Assembly (NCBI RefSeq): GCF_009932555.1
Contig: NZ_BLJO01000009.1
Location: 123,257 to 178,552, forward strand
Direction of reading: 5' to 3'
DNA from: Steroidobacter agaridevorans
GTDB taxonomy: Bacteria > Pseudomonadota > Gammaproteobacteria > Steroidobacterales > Steroidobacteraceae
DNA length: 55,296 nucleotides
Position numbers and translations under genes: made by a program. The stretch's first letter is position 1. The number at the start of each line of letters is the position of its first letter. Below the pieces are notes generated by a model. That model saw nothing but the letters and a program-made list of their open reading frames with translations. It ran no database searches and was not told the DNA's origin. This document shows, in pieces, positions 1 to 8,701 of the stretch.

Positions 1-2242
1 AGGCCGGCTCGACGTCCAGCTTATCGACCTTTCTCCAGCCGCGCGGCAGCACCGCGCCGCGCTGAGCACGCTCGCCCTTGTATTCCTTGAGGTCGGCGTA
101 CTTGATGGTCATCTTGCGCTCGCCGGAATAGACCACCAGGTTCTGGGCCGAGGTGATGACGGCGATGGCCGTCATGGTCTCGTCGCCCTTGCCGGAAACG
201 CCGAAGATCTTGTTGCCCTTGCCCTTCGGCAGCTCCGGCAGGTCCTTCACCGGGAACACCAGCATCTTGCCTTCACTGCTGGTCGCGCAGATCAATGCTT
301 TCTCATCGGCGGGCACGAGCGCCGGCGCGAGCGACTTGCTGCCCTCCGGCACCTTGAGCACGGCCTTGCCGGCTTTGTTACGAGAGTGCAGCTCGCCGAG
401 GTTCACGACGAAGCCATAACCCGCATCCGACGCCAGCACGCACTTCTCTTCGGCTTCGCCGATGAGCACGCCCGAGAACGTCGCGCCTTCCGGCGGATCG
501 AGTCGACCGGACAACGGCTCGCCGTTACCACGCGCCGACGGCAACGAATGCGCGATCAATGTGTAGGTACGGCCCGTGCTATCCAGGAACACGGCTTGCT
601 GCGTGTTCTTGCCCCTCGCAGCGGCCAGGAACGCGTCGCCCGTCTTGTATGAAATCGATGTCGGATCGATTTCATGGCCTTTCGCGGCGCGCACCCAGCC
701 ACGCTCGGACAGAATCACCGTCGTCGGCTCGGTCGATACCAGCTCGGTCTCGTCGATCGCAACGGCGGCCGCGCGCTCGACGATCTTGGTGCGACGGTCG
801 TCGCCGAATTCTTTCGCGGCCGCTTCCAGCTCGTCGCGCACCAGCTTCTTCAGCTTGGCCTTGCTGCCGAGCAGCTTATCGAGCCGGTCCTGTTCCGCCG
901 CCAGCTCGTCCTGCTCGCCGCGGATCTTCATTTCTTCCAGCTTGGCGAGGTGGCGCAGGCGCGTGTCGAGAATCGCGTCGGCCTGGATCTCGGTGATCTT
1001 GAAGCGCTTCATCAACACCGGCTTCGGCTCGTCCTCGCGACGAATGATGCGGATCACTTCGTCGAGATTCAGAAACGCGACCAGCAAGCCTTCCAAGATA
1101 TGCAGGCGCGACTTCACCTTCTCCAGGCGCCACTGCAAGCGGCGCGTGACGGTGTCGATGCGGTACTTGAGCCACTCCTCGAGCAGATCCTTCAGCCCCA
1201 TCACCCGCGGCTTGCCGTCGAGGCCGATGATGTTCAGATTGACGCGATAGGTGCGCTCCAGGTCGGTGGTCGCGAACAGATGATTCATCACCTGCACCAG
1301 GTCGACCCGGTTCGACTTCGGCACGATCACGATGCGCGTCGGGTGCTCATGGTCGGACTCGTCGCGAATGTTCTCGACCATCGGCAGCTTCTTGGCGGTG
1401 ATCTGCGCCGCGACCTGCTCCTGGATCTTCGAGCCCGAGACCTGATAAGGCAGCTCGGTGATGACGATCTCGCCATCTTCCAGCTCGTACGTCGCACGCG
1501 CGCGGAAGGTGCCGTTGCCGGTCTCGTAGATTTGTTTGATGTCGGCCTTGGGCGAAATGATCTCGGCGCCGGTCGGGAAGTCCGGGCCCTTCACATCTTT
1601 CATGAGCTCGCGCAGCGGCGTGTCCGGATCTTCGAGCAACTTGATGCAGGCATTCACGACTTCGCGCAGGTTGTGCGGCGGAATGTCGGTGGCCATGCCG
1701 ACCGCGATGCCGGTCGCGCCGTTCAACAAAATGTTCGGCACGCGCGCGGGCAACAGCCTCGGCTCTTCCATCGTGCCGTCGAAGTTCGGCACCCACTCGA
1801 CCGTGCCCTGCCCCAGCTCGGACAGCAGCAGCTCGGAATATCGGGTCAGGCGCGCTTCGGTGTAACGATAGGCGGCGAACGATTTCGGATCGTCGGAGGA
1901 ACCGAAGTTGCCCTGGCCATCCACCAGGGGATAACGGTACGAGAACGGCTGCGCCATCAGCACCATGGCTTCGTAACAGGCCGAGTCGCCGTGCGGATGA
2001 TATTTACCGATCACGTCACCGATGGCGCGCGCCGCTTTCTTGTGTTTCGCGGCCTGCCACGAGCCCTGCTCGCTCATGACGTAAACGATGCGCCGCTGCA
2101 CCGGCTTCAAGCCGTCGCCGATGTGCGGCAATGCGCGGTCGAGAATGACGTACATCGAATAGTCGAGATACGCCTTCTCGGTGAACGTGCGGAGCGGCTG
2201 GCGCTCGACGCCTTCAAAGTTCAAAGGAGGTTGCGTGGGCAT
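1..2242 (-). CDS. parC: DNA topoisomerase IV subunit A (partial, C-terminus beyond window)
   Basis: This is the DNA-cleaving subunit of topoisomerase IV, which with ParE decatenates daughter chromosomes. Reverse-strand translation from ATG 2242 begins [12 protein letters not shown] and shows the quinolone-resistance region [10 protein letters not shown] (Ser87, Glu91; sensitive-type residues) and the active-site RYTEARL with Tyr127. The 747 visible codons approach the usual ~750-aa length, so only the last few residues should lie outside the window. It is called ParC, not GyrA, because it follows parE by 43 bp on the same strand and shares ParC-type wording around the QRDR. No strong Shine-Dalgarno precedes the ATG. 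The function is secure; the C-terminus cannot be seen. Confidence 0.95.
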   Translation of the reverse strand, partial: MPTQPPLNFEGVERQPLRTFTEKAYLDYSMYVILDRALPHIGDGLKPVQRRIVYVMSEQGSWQAAKHKKAARAIGDVIGKYHPHGDSACYEAMVLMAQPFSYRYPLVDGQGNFGSSDDPKSFAAYRYTEARLTRYSELLLSELGQGTVEWVPNFDGTMEEPRLLPARVPNILLNGATGIAVGMATDIPPHNLREVVNACIKLLEDPDTPLRELMKDVKGPDFPTGAEIISPKADIKQIYETGNGTFRARATYELEDGEIVITELPYQVSGSKIQEQVAAQITAKKLPMVENIRDESDHEHPTRIVIVPKSNRVDLVQVMNHLFATTDLERTYRVNLNIIGLDGKPRVMGLKDLLEEWLKYRIDTVTRRLQWRLEKVKSRLHILEGLLVAFLNLDEVIRIIRREDEPKPVLMKRFKITEIQADAILDTRLRHLAKLEEMKIRGEQDELAAEQDRLDKLLGSKAKLKKLVRDELEAAAKEFGDDRRTKIVERAAAVAIDETELVSTEPTTVILSERGWVRAAKGHEIDPTSISYKTGDAFLAAARGKNTQQAVFLDSTGRTYTLIAHSLPSARGNGEPLSGRLDPPEGATFSGVLIGEAEEKCVLASDAGYGFVVNLGELHSRNKAGKAVLKVPEGSKSLAPALVPADEKALICATSSEGKMLVFPVKDLPELPKGKGNKIFGVSGKGDETMTAIAVITSAQNLVVYSGERKMTIKYADLKEYKGERAQRGAVLPRGWRKVDKLDVEPA

Positions 2243-2285
2243 ATGTCCAAACTATGTTTATTGAATGACGGGCAAGCGCGCCGGA

Positions 2286-4175
2286 TCAGGGGACGACTTC
2301 GGCAAGGTTGCCTTTCGTCTCCAGCCATTCGCGGCGGTCGCTTGCGCGCTTTTTCGCCAGCAGCATGTCCATCGTCGAGTCGGCCTCGTCCTTGGCGTCG
2401 ACGGTGAGCTGCACCAGCCGGCGCGTTTCGGGCGCCATCGTTGTTTCGCGCAACTGCAGAGCGCTCATTTCACCCAGACCTTTGAAGCGGGTGACGGTCG
2501 GCTTGCCGCGCGGATGCTCCGCCGCGAGCCGATCGATCACGCCCTGACGCTCGGCGTCGTCGAGCGCGTAGTACACCTGCTTGCCCAGGTCGATCCGATA
2601 CAACGGCGGCATCGCGACGTACACGTGCCCCGCCAGCACCAGCGGGCGGAAGTGACGCAGGAACAGCGCGCACAGCAGTGTGGCGATGTGCTGACCGTCG
2701 GAGTCGGCGTCCGCCAGGATGCAGACTTTGTGATAGCGCAGACCGTCGAGCTTGTCCGAGCCCGGATCGACGCCGAGCGCGATGGCGATGTGGTGCACTT
2801 CCTGAGAAGAAAGCACGTCGCTGGCGTCGACTTCCCAGGTGTTCAGGATCTTGCCGCGCAAGGGCATGACGGCCTGGAACTCACGATCGCGCGCCTGCTT
2901 GGCCGAGCCACCGGCGGAATCGCCTTCGACCAGAAACAATTCGCCGCGCTCGGGCTGCTCCGAAGAACAGTCCGCGAGCTTGCCCGGCAATGCCGGACCG
3001 GACGTCACGCGCTTGCGAGCGACGGCCTTGGACGCTTTCAAACGAGTCTGCGCACTCTGGATCGCCAGCTGCGCAATCTTCTCGCCCGACTCCGGATGCT
3101 GGTTCAGCCAATGGCCGAATTGATCCTTGACGATGCCGGACACGAAAGCGGCCGCCTCGCGTGACGACAGACGCTCCTTGGTCTGACCGGCGAACTGCGC
3201 CTCTTTCATCTTCATCGACAGCACGTAAGTGACGCCGTCCCAAACGTCTTCCGGCGCCAGCTTCAGGCCCTTGGGCAGCAGGTTGCGGAATTCGCAGAAC
3301 TCGCGGATGGCGTCGGTGAGGCCGACGCGCAGGCCGTTGACATGCGTGCCGCCTTGCTCGGTCGGAATGAGGTTGACGTAGCTTTCTTCGATGCGCGTGC
3401 CTTCATCGACGCGCCAGCCGAGCGCCCACTCGACGGCTTCCTTCTCGCCCTCGATGCTGCCGACGAACAATTCCTGCGGCAGCCACTCGCCCTGGCCGAG
3501 CGATTCGGTCAGGTATTCCTTCAGGCCGCCGGAGTACTGCCACTCTTCCTTCTCGCCGCCTTCGACTTCCAGCGTGACATGCAGGCCGGGGCACAACACC
3601 GCCTTGGCCTTGAGCACATGCTTCAGTTTCGGCACGGAGAACACGGCCGAGTCGAAATAGCTGGCGTCCGGCCAGAAGCGCACGCGCGTGCCGGTGTTGC
3701 GACCGCCGACGTCGCCGACGACTTTGAGCTTGGACGTCGCCTTACCGGAGGCGAAACCGATGTGGTACTCCTTGCCGCCGCGCTTGACCCACGTCTCCAG
3801 CTTCTTGGAGAGCGCGTTCACGACCGACACACCGACGCCGTGCAAGCCGCCGGCGAACTTGTAGTTCTGGTCGTTGAACTTACCGCCGGCGTGCAGCTTG
3901 GTCAGGATCAGCTCGACGCCGCTGACCTTCTCCTTGGGGTGGATGTCCACCGGCATGCCGCGACCGTCGTCGGCGACCTCCAGCGAGCCGTCCTTGTACA
4001 CCTTGACGTCGATGCGCTTGGCATGGCCGGACATGGCTTCATCGACGGAGTTGTCGATGACTTCATGGGCGAGATGGTTGGGGCGACTCGTGTCCGTGTA
4101 CATGCCGGGACGCCGGCGCACGGGGTCGAGACCGCTGAGAACTTCAATGTCGGACGCGTTATACGATTGTGCCAT
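2286..4175 (-). CDS. parE: DNA topoisomerase IV subunit B
   Basis: ATPase subunit of topoisomerase IV (629 aa, normal ParE length and much shorter than most GyrB). The N-terminal GHKL ATPase carries HEVIDNSVDEA (catalytic Glu38, Asn42), DDGRG at 69-73 and GGLHGVG at 109-115. The transducer domain follows. The TOPRIM domain has LVEGDSAGGSAK (Glu417) and the Mg-binding DADSDG near 489-494. It lies 43 bp upstream of parC and the two are probably co-transcribed. The ATG at 4175 has a poor ribosome-binding site, but the protein start MAQSYNASDIEVLSGLDPVRRRPGMY fits the family. Its 5' side faces a long palindrome-rich gap that must hold the promoter. Confidence 0.97.
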   Translation of the reverse strand: MAQSYNASDIEVLSGLDPVRRRPGMYTDTSRPNHLAHEVIDNSVDEAMSGHAKRIDVKVYKDGSLEVADDGRGMPVDIHPKEKVSGVELILTKLHAGGKFNDQNYKFAGGLHGVGVSVVNALSKKLETWVKRGGKEYHIGFASGKATSKLKVVGDVGGRNTGTRVRFWPDASYFDSAVFSVPKLKHVLKAKAVLCPGLHVTLEVEGGEKEEWQYSGGLKEYLTESLGQGEWLPQELFVGSIEGEKEAVEWALGWRVDEGTRIEESYVNLIPTEQGGTHVNGLRVGLTDAIREFCEFRNLLPKGLKLAPEDVWDGVTYVLSMKMKEAQFAGQTKERLSSREAAAFVSGIVKDQFGHWLNQHPESGEKIAQLAIQSAQTRLKASKAVARKRVTSGPALPGKLADCSSEQPERGELFLVEGDSAGGSAKQARDREFQAVMPLRGKILNTWEVDASDVLSSQEVHHIAIALGVDPGSDKLDGLRYHKVCILADADSDGQHIATLLCALFLRHFRPLVLAGHVYVAMPPLYRIDLGKQVYYALDDAERQGVIDRLAAEHPRGKPTVTRFKGLGEMSALQLRETTMAPETRRLVQLTVDAKDEADSTMDMLLAKKRASDRREWLETKGNLAEVVP

Positions 4176-4209
4176 CGGGTAACGAGCTGATTTCGTTAGG
4201 GGGCGGAAA

Positions 4210-4619
4210 TTGGAGGCGGCGGATCATAGCACGCAGGGTCGGCTGTACATCCACCCAGGATTTCGGAGCGTCGGCGGGTTGCGACGGGCTCGTCTTGGCG
4301 TTGGGGCGTGGCCGGAGGGCGTCGGTGGCTCGCGCCGCCGGGAGCGGCCTGCCTCCTTCCGGCACCGGGCGCCCGCCGGAGCGCATTGCGCTCCTCGCGT
4401 CCCATTGCACTGCGCAGTCCTGCTCCGTACAAGCCCAGGGTGTACATCCATGTACACCCGCTCGGCGGAGCGAAGCATGCTTCGCTGAAAGGCACCGCCG
4501 AGCCCATGGTGAGCCCTGCTGTTTCGGCCCCTTCCCTGTGCCGAAAAGCTGCCGGAAGGAGGCAGGTCGCTCCCGACGACGCCGATACGTCAGCTGCGCG
4601 TTCGCGCGTGACTCTCGAG
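4210..4619. repeat. Palindrome-dense intergenic element with 25-bp inverted outer arms
   Basis: This is the only gene-free stretch over 300 bp (4176-4619, between DUF3501 and parE). Outer arms 4340-4364 and 4550-4574 are inverted copies matching at 24 of 25 bases. Nested inside are four perfect dyads: 4378-4385/4387-4394 (GGAGCGCA), 4438-4447/4450-4459 (GGGTGTACAT), 4460-4468/4495-4503 (GCTCGGCGG) enclosing the 18-bp palindrome 4469-4486, and 4522-4528/4540-4546 (TTTCGGC). The decamer TGTACATCCA occurs at 4244-4253 and again at 4441-4450. Open frames here lack family signals on either strand. The layout resembles a REP cluster or a small non-autonomous MITE-like element; this is inference, since no transposase or target duplication is visible. 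Confidence 0.6.
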
Positions 4620-5222
4620 TTAAGCGAGGTCCCGAGCCAAAGAGTCCCGCTGCGCTGAACTCAGCTGAACTTCAAAGTTGTATTGCGGATGATCGATGCC
4701 GACTTTGACCGGCGAGCCTGACTTCACTTTGGACGCCATCTCCGCACTCAGCTCGAAGCGCAGGAAGTGAACCGACGACGTCTTCTCTTCATTCTCACGC
4801 TCAAGATCTTCATCCGCGATCGCGAATGAACGCTCCAGTCCCTCGACCTGGACCCAGCAGCGATCCTCAATCCCTTTCATCACGGCCAGTCGCTGCTTCC
4901 GCTCTTCCGGATCCGGGAACTCGATCAGAAACGTCACCTTCCAATTCGAGCCATCCGGGATCAGCGGGTTATATGCATCCAGCTCATCCTGAATGCCGGC
5001 CGCCTCGAAGATGCGCTCCACTCGCAGCATCTCCTGCACCTGATACTGAATGGTGAGCCGGTCCTCGAACGCCCAGGTCACATTCGGCCCGATCGCGATC
5101 AAACGATTGCGCTTGTGATCGAGCACGCGGCCGCGGAATTCCTTCCTCGTCGTCGAGTACTGCTCCAAGCTCATCAAATCGGCGCGGGTCAACCGGCCGT
5201 GCTGCACGGAATCAGATCCCAT
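4620..5222 (-). CDS. DUF3501 family protein of the rubrerythrin cluster
   Basis: A 200-aa soluble protein recognised as DUF3501 from its overall pattern (LTRADLMSLEQYSTTRKEFR, RLTIQYQVQEMLRVERIFE, LDAYNPLIPDGSNWKVTFLIEFPD, VHFLRFELSAEM). The family has no settled biochemical role. It recurs beside rubrerythrin and a GlpC-like iron-sulfur protein, as here. The start ATG at 5222 has GGAGG just upstream and lies inside the end of the iron-sulfur gene (11-bp overlap), so translation is likely coupled. No cysteine cluster, signal peptide or membrane segment is seen. A role in peroxide or redox defence is inferred from neighbours only. Confidence 0.85.
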   Translation of the reverse strand: MGSDSVQHGRLTRADLMSLEQYSTTRKEFRGRVLDHKRNRLIAIGPNVTWAFEDRLTIQYQVQEMLRVERIFEAAGIQDELDAYNPLIPDGSNWKVTFLIEFPDPEERKQRLAVMKGIEDRCWVQVEGLERSFAIADEDLERENEEKTSSVHFLRFELSAEMASKVKSGSPVKVGIDHPQYNFEVQLSSAQRDSLARDLA

Positions 5223-6594
5223 AAGCCCTCCGCAACAGAGTGAGCGGATGTACTGGCGGCGTGGCCGTGCCGGCGTCGGCGCCGGGGAGGCCGGACTCGA
5301 TCTGGTGGCCGGCCATCGGACAGTCGCTGGAATAGTAGTCGGCGCCCGAGTCGCCGACGCGCCGGATCACCGGCTTGCCGATCTTCATCGACACGTCGCG
5401 ATATTCCTTTTTCACGCCGTACGTGCCGTTGTGCCCCGAGCAGCGCTCGATCGCTTCGACCTGCGTGCCGGGCACCAGCATCAACACATCGCGCGTCTTC
5501 AACCCGAGATTCTGCACGCGCAGGTGGCACGGCACGTGGTAGCTGATCTTGCCGAGCTTGTGCGGGAAGTCGGTGCTCAGCAGGTTCTCACGATGGCGGG
5601 CCCACAGATATTCGAACGGATCGAACATCGCGTCGCGCACTTTGATGACCTGGGGGTCATCGGGAAACATCAGCGGCAGCTCCTGCTTGAACATCAGCGT
5701 GCAGGAGGGAACGGGGGTGACGATGTCCCAGCCCTCGTCCACCAGTTTCGCCAGTTCCGGAATGTTCTCGTTCTTCAGCTGTTCTATGGCTTTCAGATCG
5801 CCCAGTTCCAGCTTCGGCATGCCACAGCATTTCTCGCGGCCGGCGAGCCTGACCGGAATGCCGTTGTGCTCGAAAACAGCGGTGAGATCCTCGCCGAGCT
5901 GCGGCTCGTTGCGATTGCCGTAGCAGGTAGCAAACAACACCACTTTGCCGCGGGTGTCACCGGCCGGCTTCGGATCGAACGTCGGATGTTCCTTCGCGGC
6001 GTGACGCTTGCGATACGTGTTGCTGTGATATTCCGGGACCGGCGCCTGCGGATGCACGCCGAGCGTCTTATCCAGCATCTTGCGGCCGAAGTCGGTTTTG
6101 TTGATGGCGTTGACCGCTTCGGCCACCACCGGAATGCCGGCGATGCTGCCGACCAGATCGGTCGCGCTCAGAATCTTGTCGCGCGCCGTCACAGGTTTTG
6201 CGCCCGCCGGCGCGTTGTTGAACTTGAATGCCTTCGCTCTGAGCATCAAGTGCGGGAAGTCGACGTTCCAGGGATGCGGCGGCACGTACGGACACTTGGT
6301 CATGTAGCACATGTCGCACAGGTAACAATGGTCGACGACGTCCCAGTAGACCTTCTTGTCGACGCCATCCACTTCACCGGTCGAAGACTCATCGACCGCG
6401 TCGAACAAGGTGGGAAACGAGTTGCACAGGCTGAAGCAGCGCCGACAGCCGTGGCAGATATCGAAGACGCGCTCCAGCTCTTTGAACAGCGACGCTTCGT
6501 TGCCGAAATCGGCCTCCTTCCAGGCGATCGGATGACGCGTCGGCGCTTCGAGGCTGCCTTCGCGGGCGGCGGTTGTATTTTTTGGTTCGGACAC
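5212..6594 (-). CDS. (Fe-S)-binding heterodisulfide reductase/GlpC-like protein
   Basis: A 460-aa iron-sulfur protein of the HdrD/GlpC/LutA type, probably a cytoplasmic or membrane-associated electron carrier. Two N-terminal 4Fe-4S motifs are visible: CHGCRRCFSLC (Cys47, 50, 53, 57) and CYLCDMCYMTKCP (Cys90, 93, 96, 101; the last gap is one residue longer than usual). Two C-terminal CCG-type cysteine regions follow (REKCCGMPKLELGD, and ERCSGHNG with SSDCPMAGHQ). The start is GTG 6594 preceded by AGGTAA. It sits between rubrerythrin and DUF3501. Position and domains suggest it feeds electrons to rubrerythrin, which here lacks its own rubredoxin domain. No membrane anchor or flavin partner is encoded nearby. 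Confidence 0.85.
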   Translation of the reverse strand: MSEPKNTTAAREGSLEAPTRHPIAWKEADFGNEASLFKELERVFDICHGCRRCFSLCNSFPTLFDAVDESSTGEVDGVDKKVYWDVVDHCYLCDMCYMTKCPYVPPHPWNVDFPHLMLRAKAFKFNNAPAGAKPVTARDKILSATDLVGSIAGIPVVAEAVNAINKTDFGRKMLDKTLGVHPQAPVPEYHSNTYRKRHAAKEHPTFDPKPAGDTRGKVVLFATCYGNRNEPQLGEDLTAVFEHNGIPVRLAGREKCCGMPKLELGDLKAIEQLKNENIPELAKLVDEGWDIVTPVPSCTLMFKQELPLMFPDDPQVIKVRDAMFDPFEYLWARHRENLLSTDFPHKLGKISYHVPCHLRVQNLGLKTRDVLMLVPGTQVEAIERCSGHNGTYGVKKEYRDVSMKIGKPVIRRVGDSGADYYSSDCPMAGHQIESGLPGADAGTATPPVHPLTLLRRAYGI

Positions 6595-6664
6595 GCAGTT
6601 ACCTGGCGAAGGGCTGGGACTGAGTGAAGCAAATGAAACGACTGAAACGCGCGATCCCTAAAGC

Positions 6665-6705
6665 CAAAGGCCGGCAGAGATCTCCCTGCCGGCCGGCTTT
6701 CATGG
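6665..6705 (-). terminator. Hairpin between rubrerythrin and the Fe-S gene
   Basis: GGCCGGCAG and CTGCCGGCC face each other around a short loop, forming a strong GC stem in the 137-bp gap after rubrerythrin. Read on the minus strand the stem is followed by short T-runs (TTTGGCTTT) rather than one long run. It could act as a partial terminator or mRNA stabiliser that lets rubrerythrin be made in excess over the two downstream genes. This is inference from structure. Confidence 0.5.
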
Positions 6706-6731
6706 ATTCAACCGTACTCGCGAGCGGGCGA

Positions 6732-7148
6732 TTACAGCGTGTCGAGCGCCTTCTGGAAGCGATTGGCGTGCGAACGCTCGGCCTTGGCCAGCGTTTCGAA
6801 CCAGTCGGCGATCTCCTCGAAGCCTTCGTCGCGGGCCTGCTTGGCCATGCCCGGGTACATGTCGGTGTACTCGTGCGTCTCGCCGGCGATCGCCGCCTTC
6901 AGATTCGCGCCGGTCGGGCCGATCGGCAGGCCCGTGGCCGGATCGCCCACCGCCTCGAGATACTCGAGGTGGCCATGGGCATGGCCGGTCTCACCCTCGG
7001 CAGTCGAGCGGAAGACCGCGGCGACATCGTTGAAGCCCTCGACGTCCGCCTTGGCTGCGAAATAAAGATAGCGACGGTTTGCCTGGGATTCGCCCGCAAA
7101 CGCGTCCTTCAAATTCTTTTCGGTGCTCGTACCTTTCAGACTCTTCAT
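6732..7148 (-). CDS. Rubrerythrin, short form without rubredoxin domain
   Basis: A di-iron peroxidase-type protein of 138 aa. The four-helix bundle ligands are visible: Glu20, Glu53xxHis56, Glu90/Glu93 and Glu124xxHis127. The C-terminal rubredoxin domain (CxxC pairs) of classical ~190-aa rubrerythrin is absent, so an external electron donor is needed; the adjacent iron-sulfur protein is the obvious candidate. The start ATG 7148 has a good GAGGTGAG ribosome-binding site. It is first in a three-gene minus-strand cluster (rubrerythrin, Fe-S protein, DUF3501). A candidate promoter and a palindrome lie about 100 bp upstream. The likely role is reduction of hydrogen peroxide in the cytoplasm. Confidence 0.93.
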   Translation of the reverse strand: MKSLKGTSTEKNLKDAFAGESQANRRYLYFAAKADVEGFNDVAAVFRSTAEGETGHAHGHLEYLEAVGDPATGLPIGPTGANLKAAIAGETHEYTDMYPGMAKQARDEGFEEIADWFETLAKAERSHANRFQKALDTL

Positions 7149-7242
7149 TGCAGCTCACCTCAATTGCCGGCGGGTAGGAAGTGGCGAAACTCGTTGTCGG
7201 TAGGGATCGGACCCACCGTCACCGAGGGTCACTGAACAAGCT

Positions 7243-7270
7243 CCATTAGACATAGTCTAATCAATGTCAA
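7243..7270 (-). promoter_or_regulatory. Candidate promoter overlapped by a palindromic operator (rubrerythrin)
   Basis: On the minus strand TTGACA (7270-7265) is followed after 16 bp by TAATGG (7248-7243), a plausible though weak sigma70 pair. Across it lies a perfect dyad, ATTAGAC-3-GTCTAAT, at 7245-7261. A dyad covering the spacer and -10 fits repression by a dimeric regulator. The GAC/GTC half sites recall Rrf2-family (IscR-like) sites, but the regulator is not identifiable from this window. Confidence 0.55.
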
Positions 7271-7364
7271 TCTAGTCCTGGCTGCTCGCGGAGTCAACGC
7301 CGCGAACGCGGTCGGGAGCAACTGTCGCAGCCGACCAAGAAGCTATAAGCTTGCCGCGCCGCCA

Positions 7365-7664
7365 ATGACGCCCACGCCCATCGTGACCAGCAAAACCCCT
7401 TCCGCCGAAACCGCCGTCGAGCCCACCGCCGACTTCGAACGCTCGCTGGCCGAGCTCGAAGCCATCGTCGACAAGCTGGAGCAGGGCGATCTGTCGTTGG
7501 ATGACTCGCTGCGTCACTTCGAGCGCGGCGTACAACTGACGCGCTCCTGCCAGAGTGCGCTCAAGCAGGCCGAGCAGAAAGTGGAGATTCTCCTTCGACG
7601 TAGCGGCGCCGAGGGTGAGTTCGCCGCGGCTCCGTTCGACACGGACACGGACGACGAGCGTTAA
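7365..7664 (+). CDS. xseB: Exodeoxyribonuclease VII small subunit
   Basis: A 99-aa small acidic helical protein. The core [54 protein letters not shown] (residues ~23-76) is the standard XseB helical hairpin. It caps and activates the XseA nuclease that degrades single-stranded DNA into oligonucleotides. The protein is slightly longer than the usual ~80 aa because of a threonine/alanine-rich N-terminus and an acidic tail. It stops 4 bp before ispA, the same arrangement as in many gammaproteobacteria (xseB-ispA-dxs), which supports the call. XseA is not in the window. Confidence 0.95.
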   Translation: MTPTPIVTSKTPSAETAVEPTADFERSLAELEAIVDKLEQGDLSLDDSLRHFERGVQLTRSCQSALKQAEQKVEILLRRSGAEGEFAAAPFDTDTDDER

Positions 7665-7668
7665 CCGC

Positions 7669-8619
7669 ATGGCGGTCCAATCCAGCGCAGTCCAGCCCTC
7701 GCCCACCGCGGGCCGGCACCCCGATTTCGCAGCTCAGCTCCAACATTGGCAGGCCCGCATCGAGCGTGAATTGTCGGCGCGACTGCCGGCAACGGACATT
7801 CAACCGAAGCGTCTGCACGAAGCGATCCGCTACAGCGTGCTCGGTGGCGGCAAACGCGTGCGCCCCGCGCTCGTCTATGCAACCGGCGCGGCGCTCGGCA
7901 TTCCCGAATCGATACTCGACGGCGCCGCGTGCGCGGTCGAATTGATCCATGCCTATTCGCTGGTCCATGACGACCTGCCCGCCATGGACAACGACGATCT
8001 GCGCCGCGGCCGGCCCACATGTCACAAACAGTTCGATGAGGCGACGGCGATCCTGGTGGGCGACTCGCTGCAATGTCTGGCGTTCGAGTTGCTCACCGAC
8101 GGCCCCGGCTTGCCGGCCGACCCCGGCATGCGACTGAAGCTGGTCCGATTGCTCGCAATCGCCAGCGGCACCGATGGCATGGCGGGCGGACAAGCGCTGG
8201 ATCTCGCCGCGATCGGTCGCAAGCTCTCGCTGGCCGAAGTCGAGGAGATGCATGTCCGCAAGACCGGCGCGCTGATCCATGCCTGCGTGATGATGGGTGC
8301 GGCTTGCGCTCCACAGCTTTCCGAAAACATCACCCGCGCCTTGGATGAATATGCTCGCGCCATCGGCCTGGCGTTTCAGATTCAGGACGATCTGTTGGAC
8401 GTCGAAGGCGATGTCGCTGTCATCGGCAAAGCCACCGGCGCGGATCGCGCGCTCGATAAACCAACCTACCCTTCCGTCGCGGGCGTCGAACCGTCGCGTC
8501 AGCGCATGCACGAGCTACACACTCAGGCGCTGTCGGCGCTGGCCAGGCTGGATGCGGCCGGCCTGCAGAGCGCGCCGCTCGCCGCGATGTCGGACTGGCT
8601 GGTCCTGCGGAAATACTGA
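7669..8619 (+). CDS. ispA: (2E,6E)-farnesyl diphosphate synthase
   Basis: Short-chain prenyltransferase condensing IPP with DMAPP/GPP to make farnesyl diphosphate, the precursor for quinone side chains and undecaprenyl carriers. The 316-aa protein from ATG 7669 has LGGGKRVRP at 58-66, the first aspartate-rich motif DDLPAMDNDD (101-110) and the second motif FQIQDDLLD ending at Asp244. The reading frame is open upstream of this ATG, but the upstream part overlaps xseB and is not family-like, so the start 4 bp after xseB is chosen. Between xseB and dxs, it is part of an isoprenoid-supply operon. Confidence 0.95.
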   Translation: MAVQSSAVQPSPTAGRHPDFAAQLQHWQARIERELSARLPATDIQPKRLHEAIRYSVLGGGKRVRPALVYATGAALGIPESILDGAACAVELIHAYSLVHDDLPAMDNDDLRRGRPTCHKQFDEATAILVGDSLQCLAFELLTDGPGLPADPGMRLKLVRLLAIASGTDGMAGGQALDLAAIGRKLSLAEVEEMHVRKTGALIHACVMMGAACAPQLSENITRALDEYARAIGLAFQIQDDLLDVEGDVAVIGKATGADRALDKPTYPSVAGVEPSRQRMHELHTQALSALARLDAAGLQSAPLAAMSDWLVLRKY

Positions 8620-8701
8620 TCTTGGGCGCCACAATTCATCCGTCGCCTGCCCCGACTGCGCCAGCAATCGCCCACCCCGTTTCCTGTAGACTTCGCCGGC
8701 C

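Noticed and set aside
674-2407. A plus-strand open frame of 577 codons antisense to parC
   Set aside because: Shadow frame; parC on the minus strand has intact active-site and QRDR motifs over the same bases.
4340-4574. Possible insertion sequence with 25-bp terminal repeats
   Set aside because: No transposase frame lies between the arms (only 185 bp) and no clear target-site duplication flanks them, so it is reported as a repeat element rather than an IS.
4169-4708. Several overlapping short frames in the gap upstream of parE on both strands
   Set aside because: All lack ribosome-binding sites and family features, and the region is explained better by nested palindromes.
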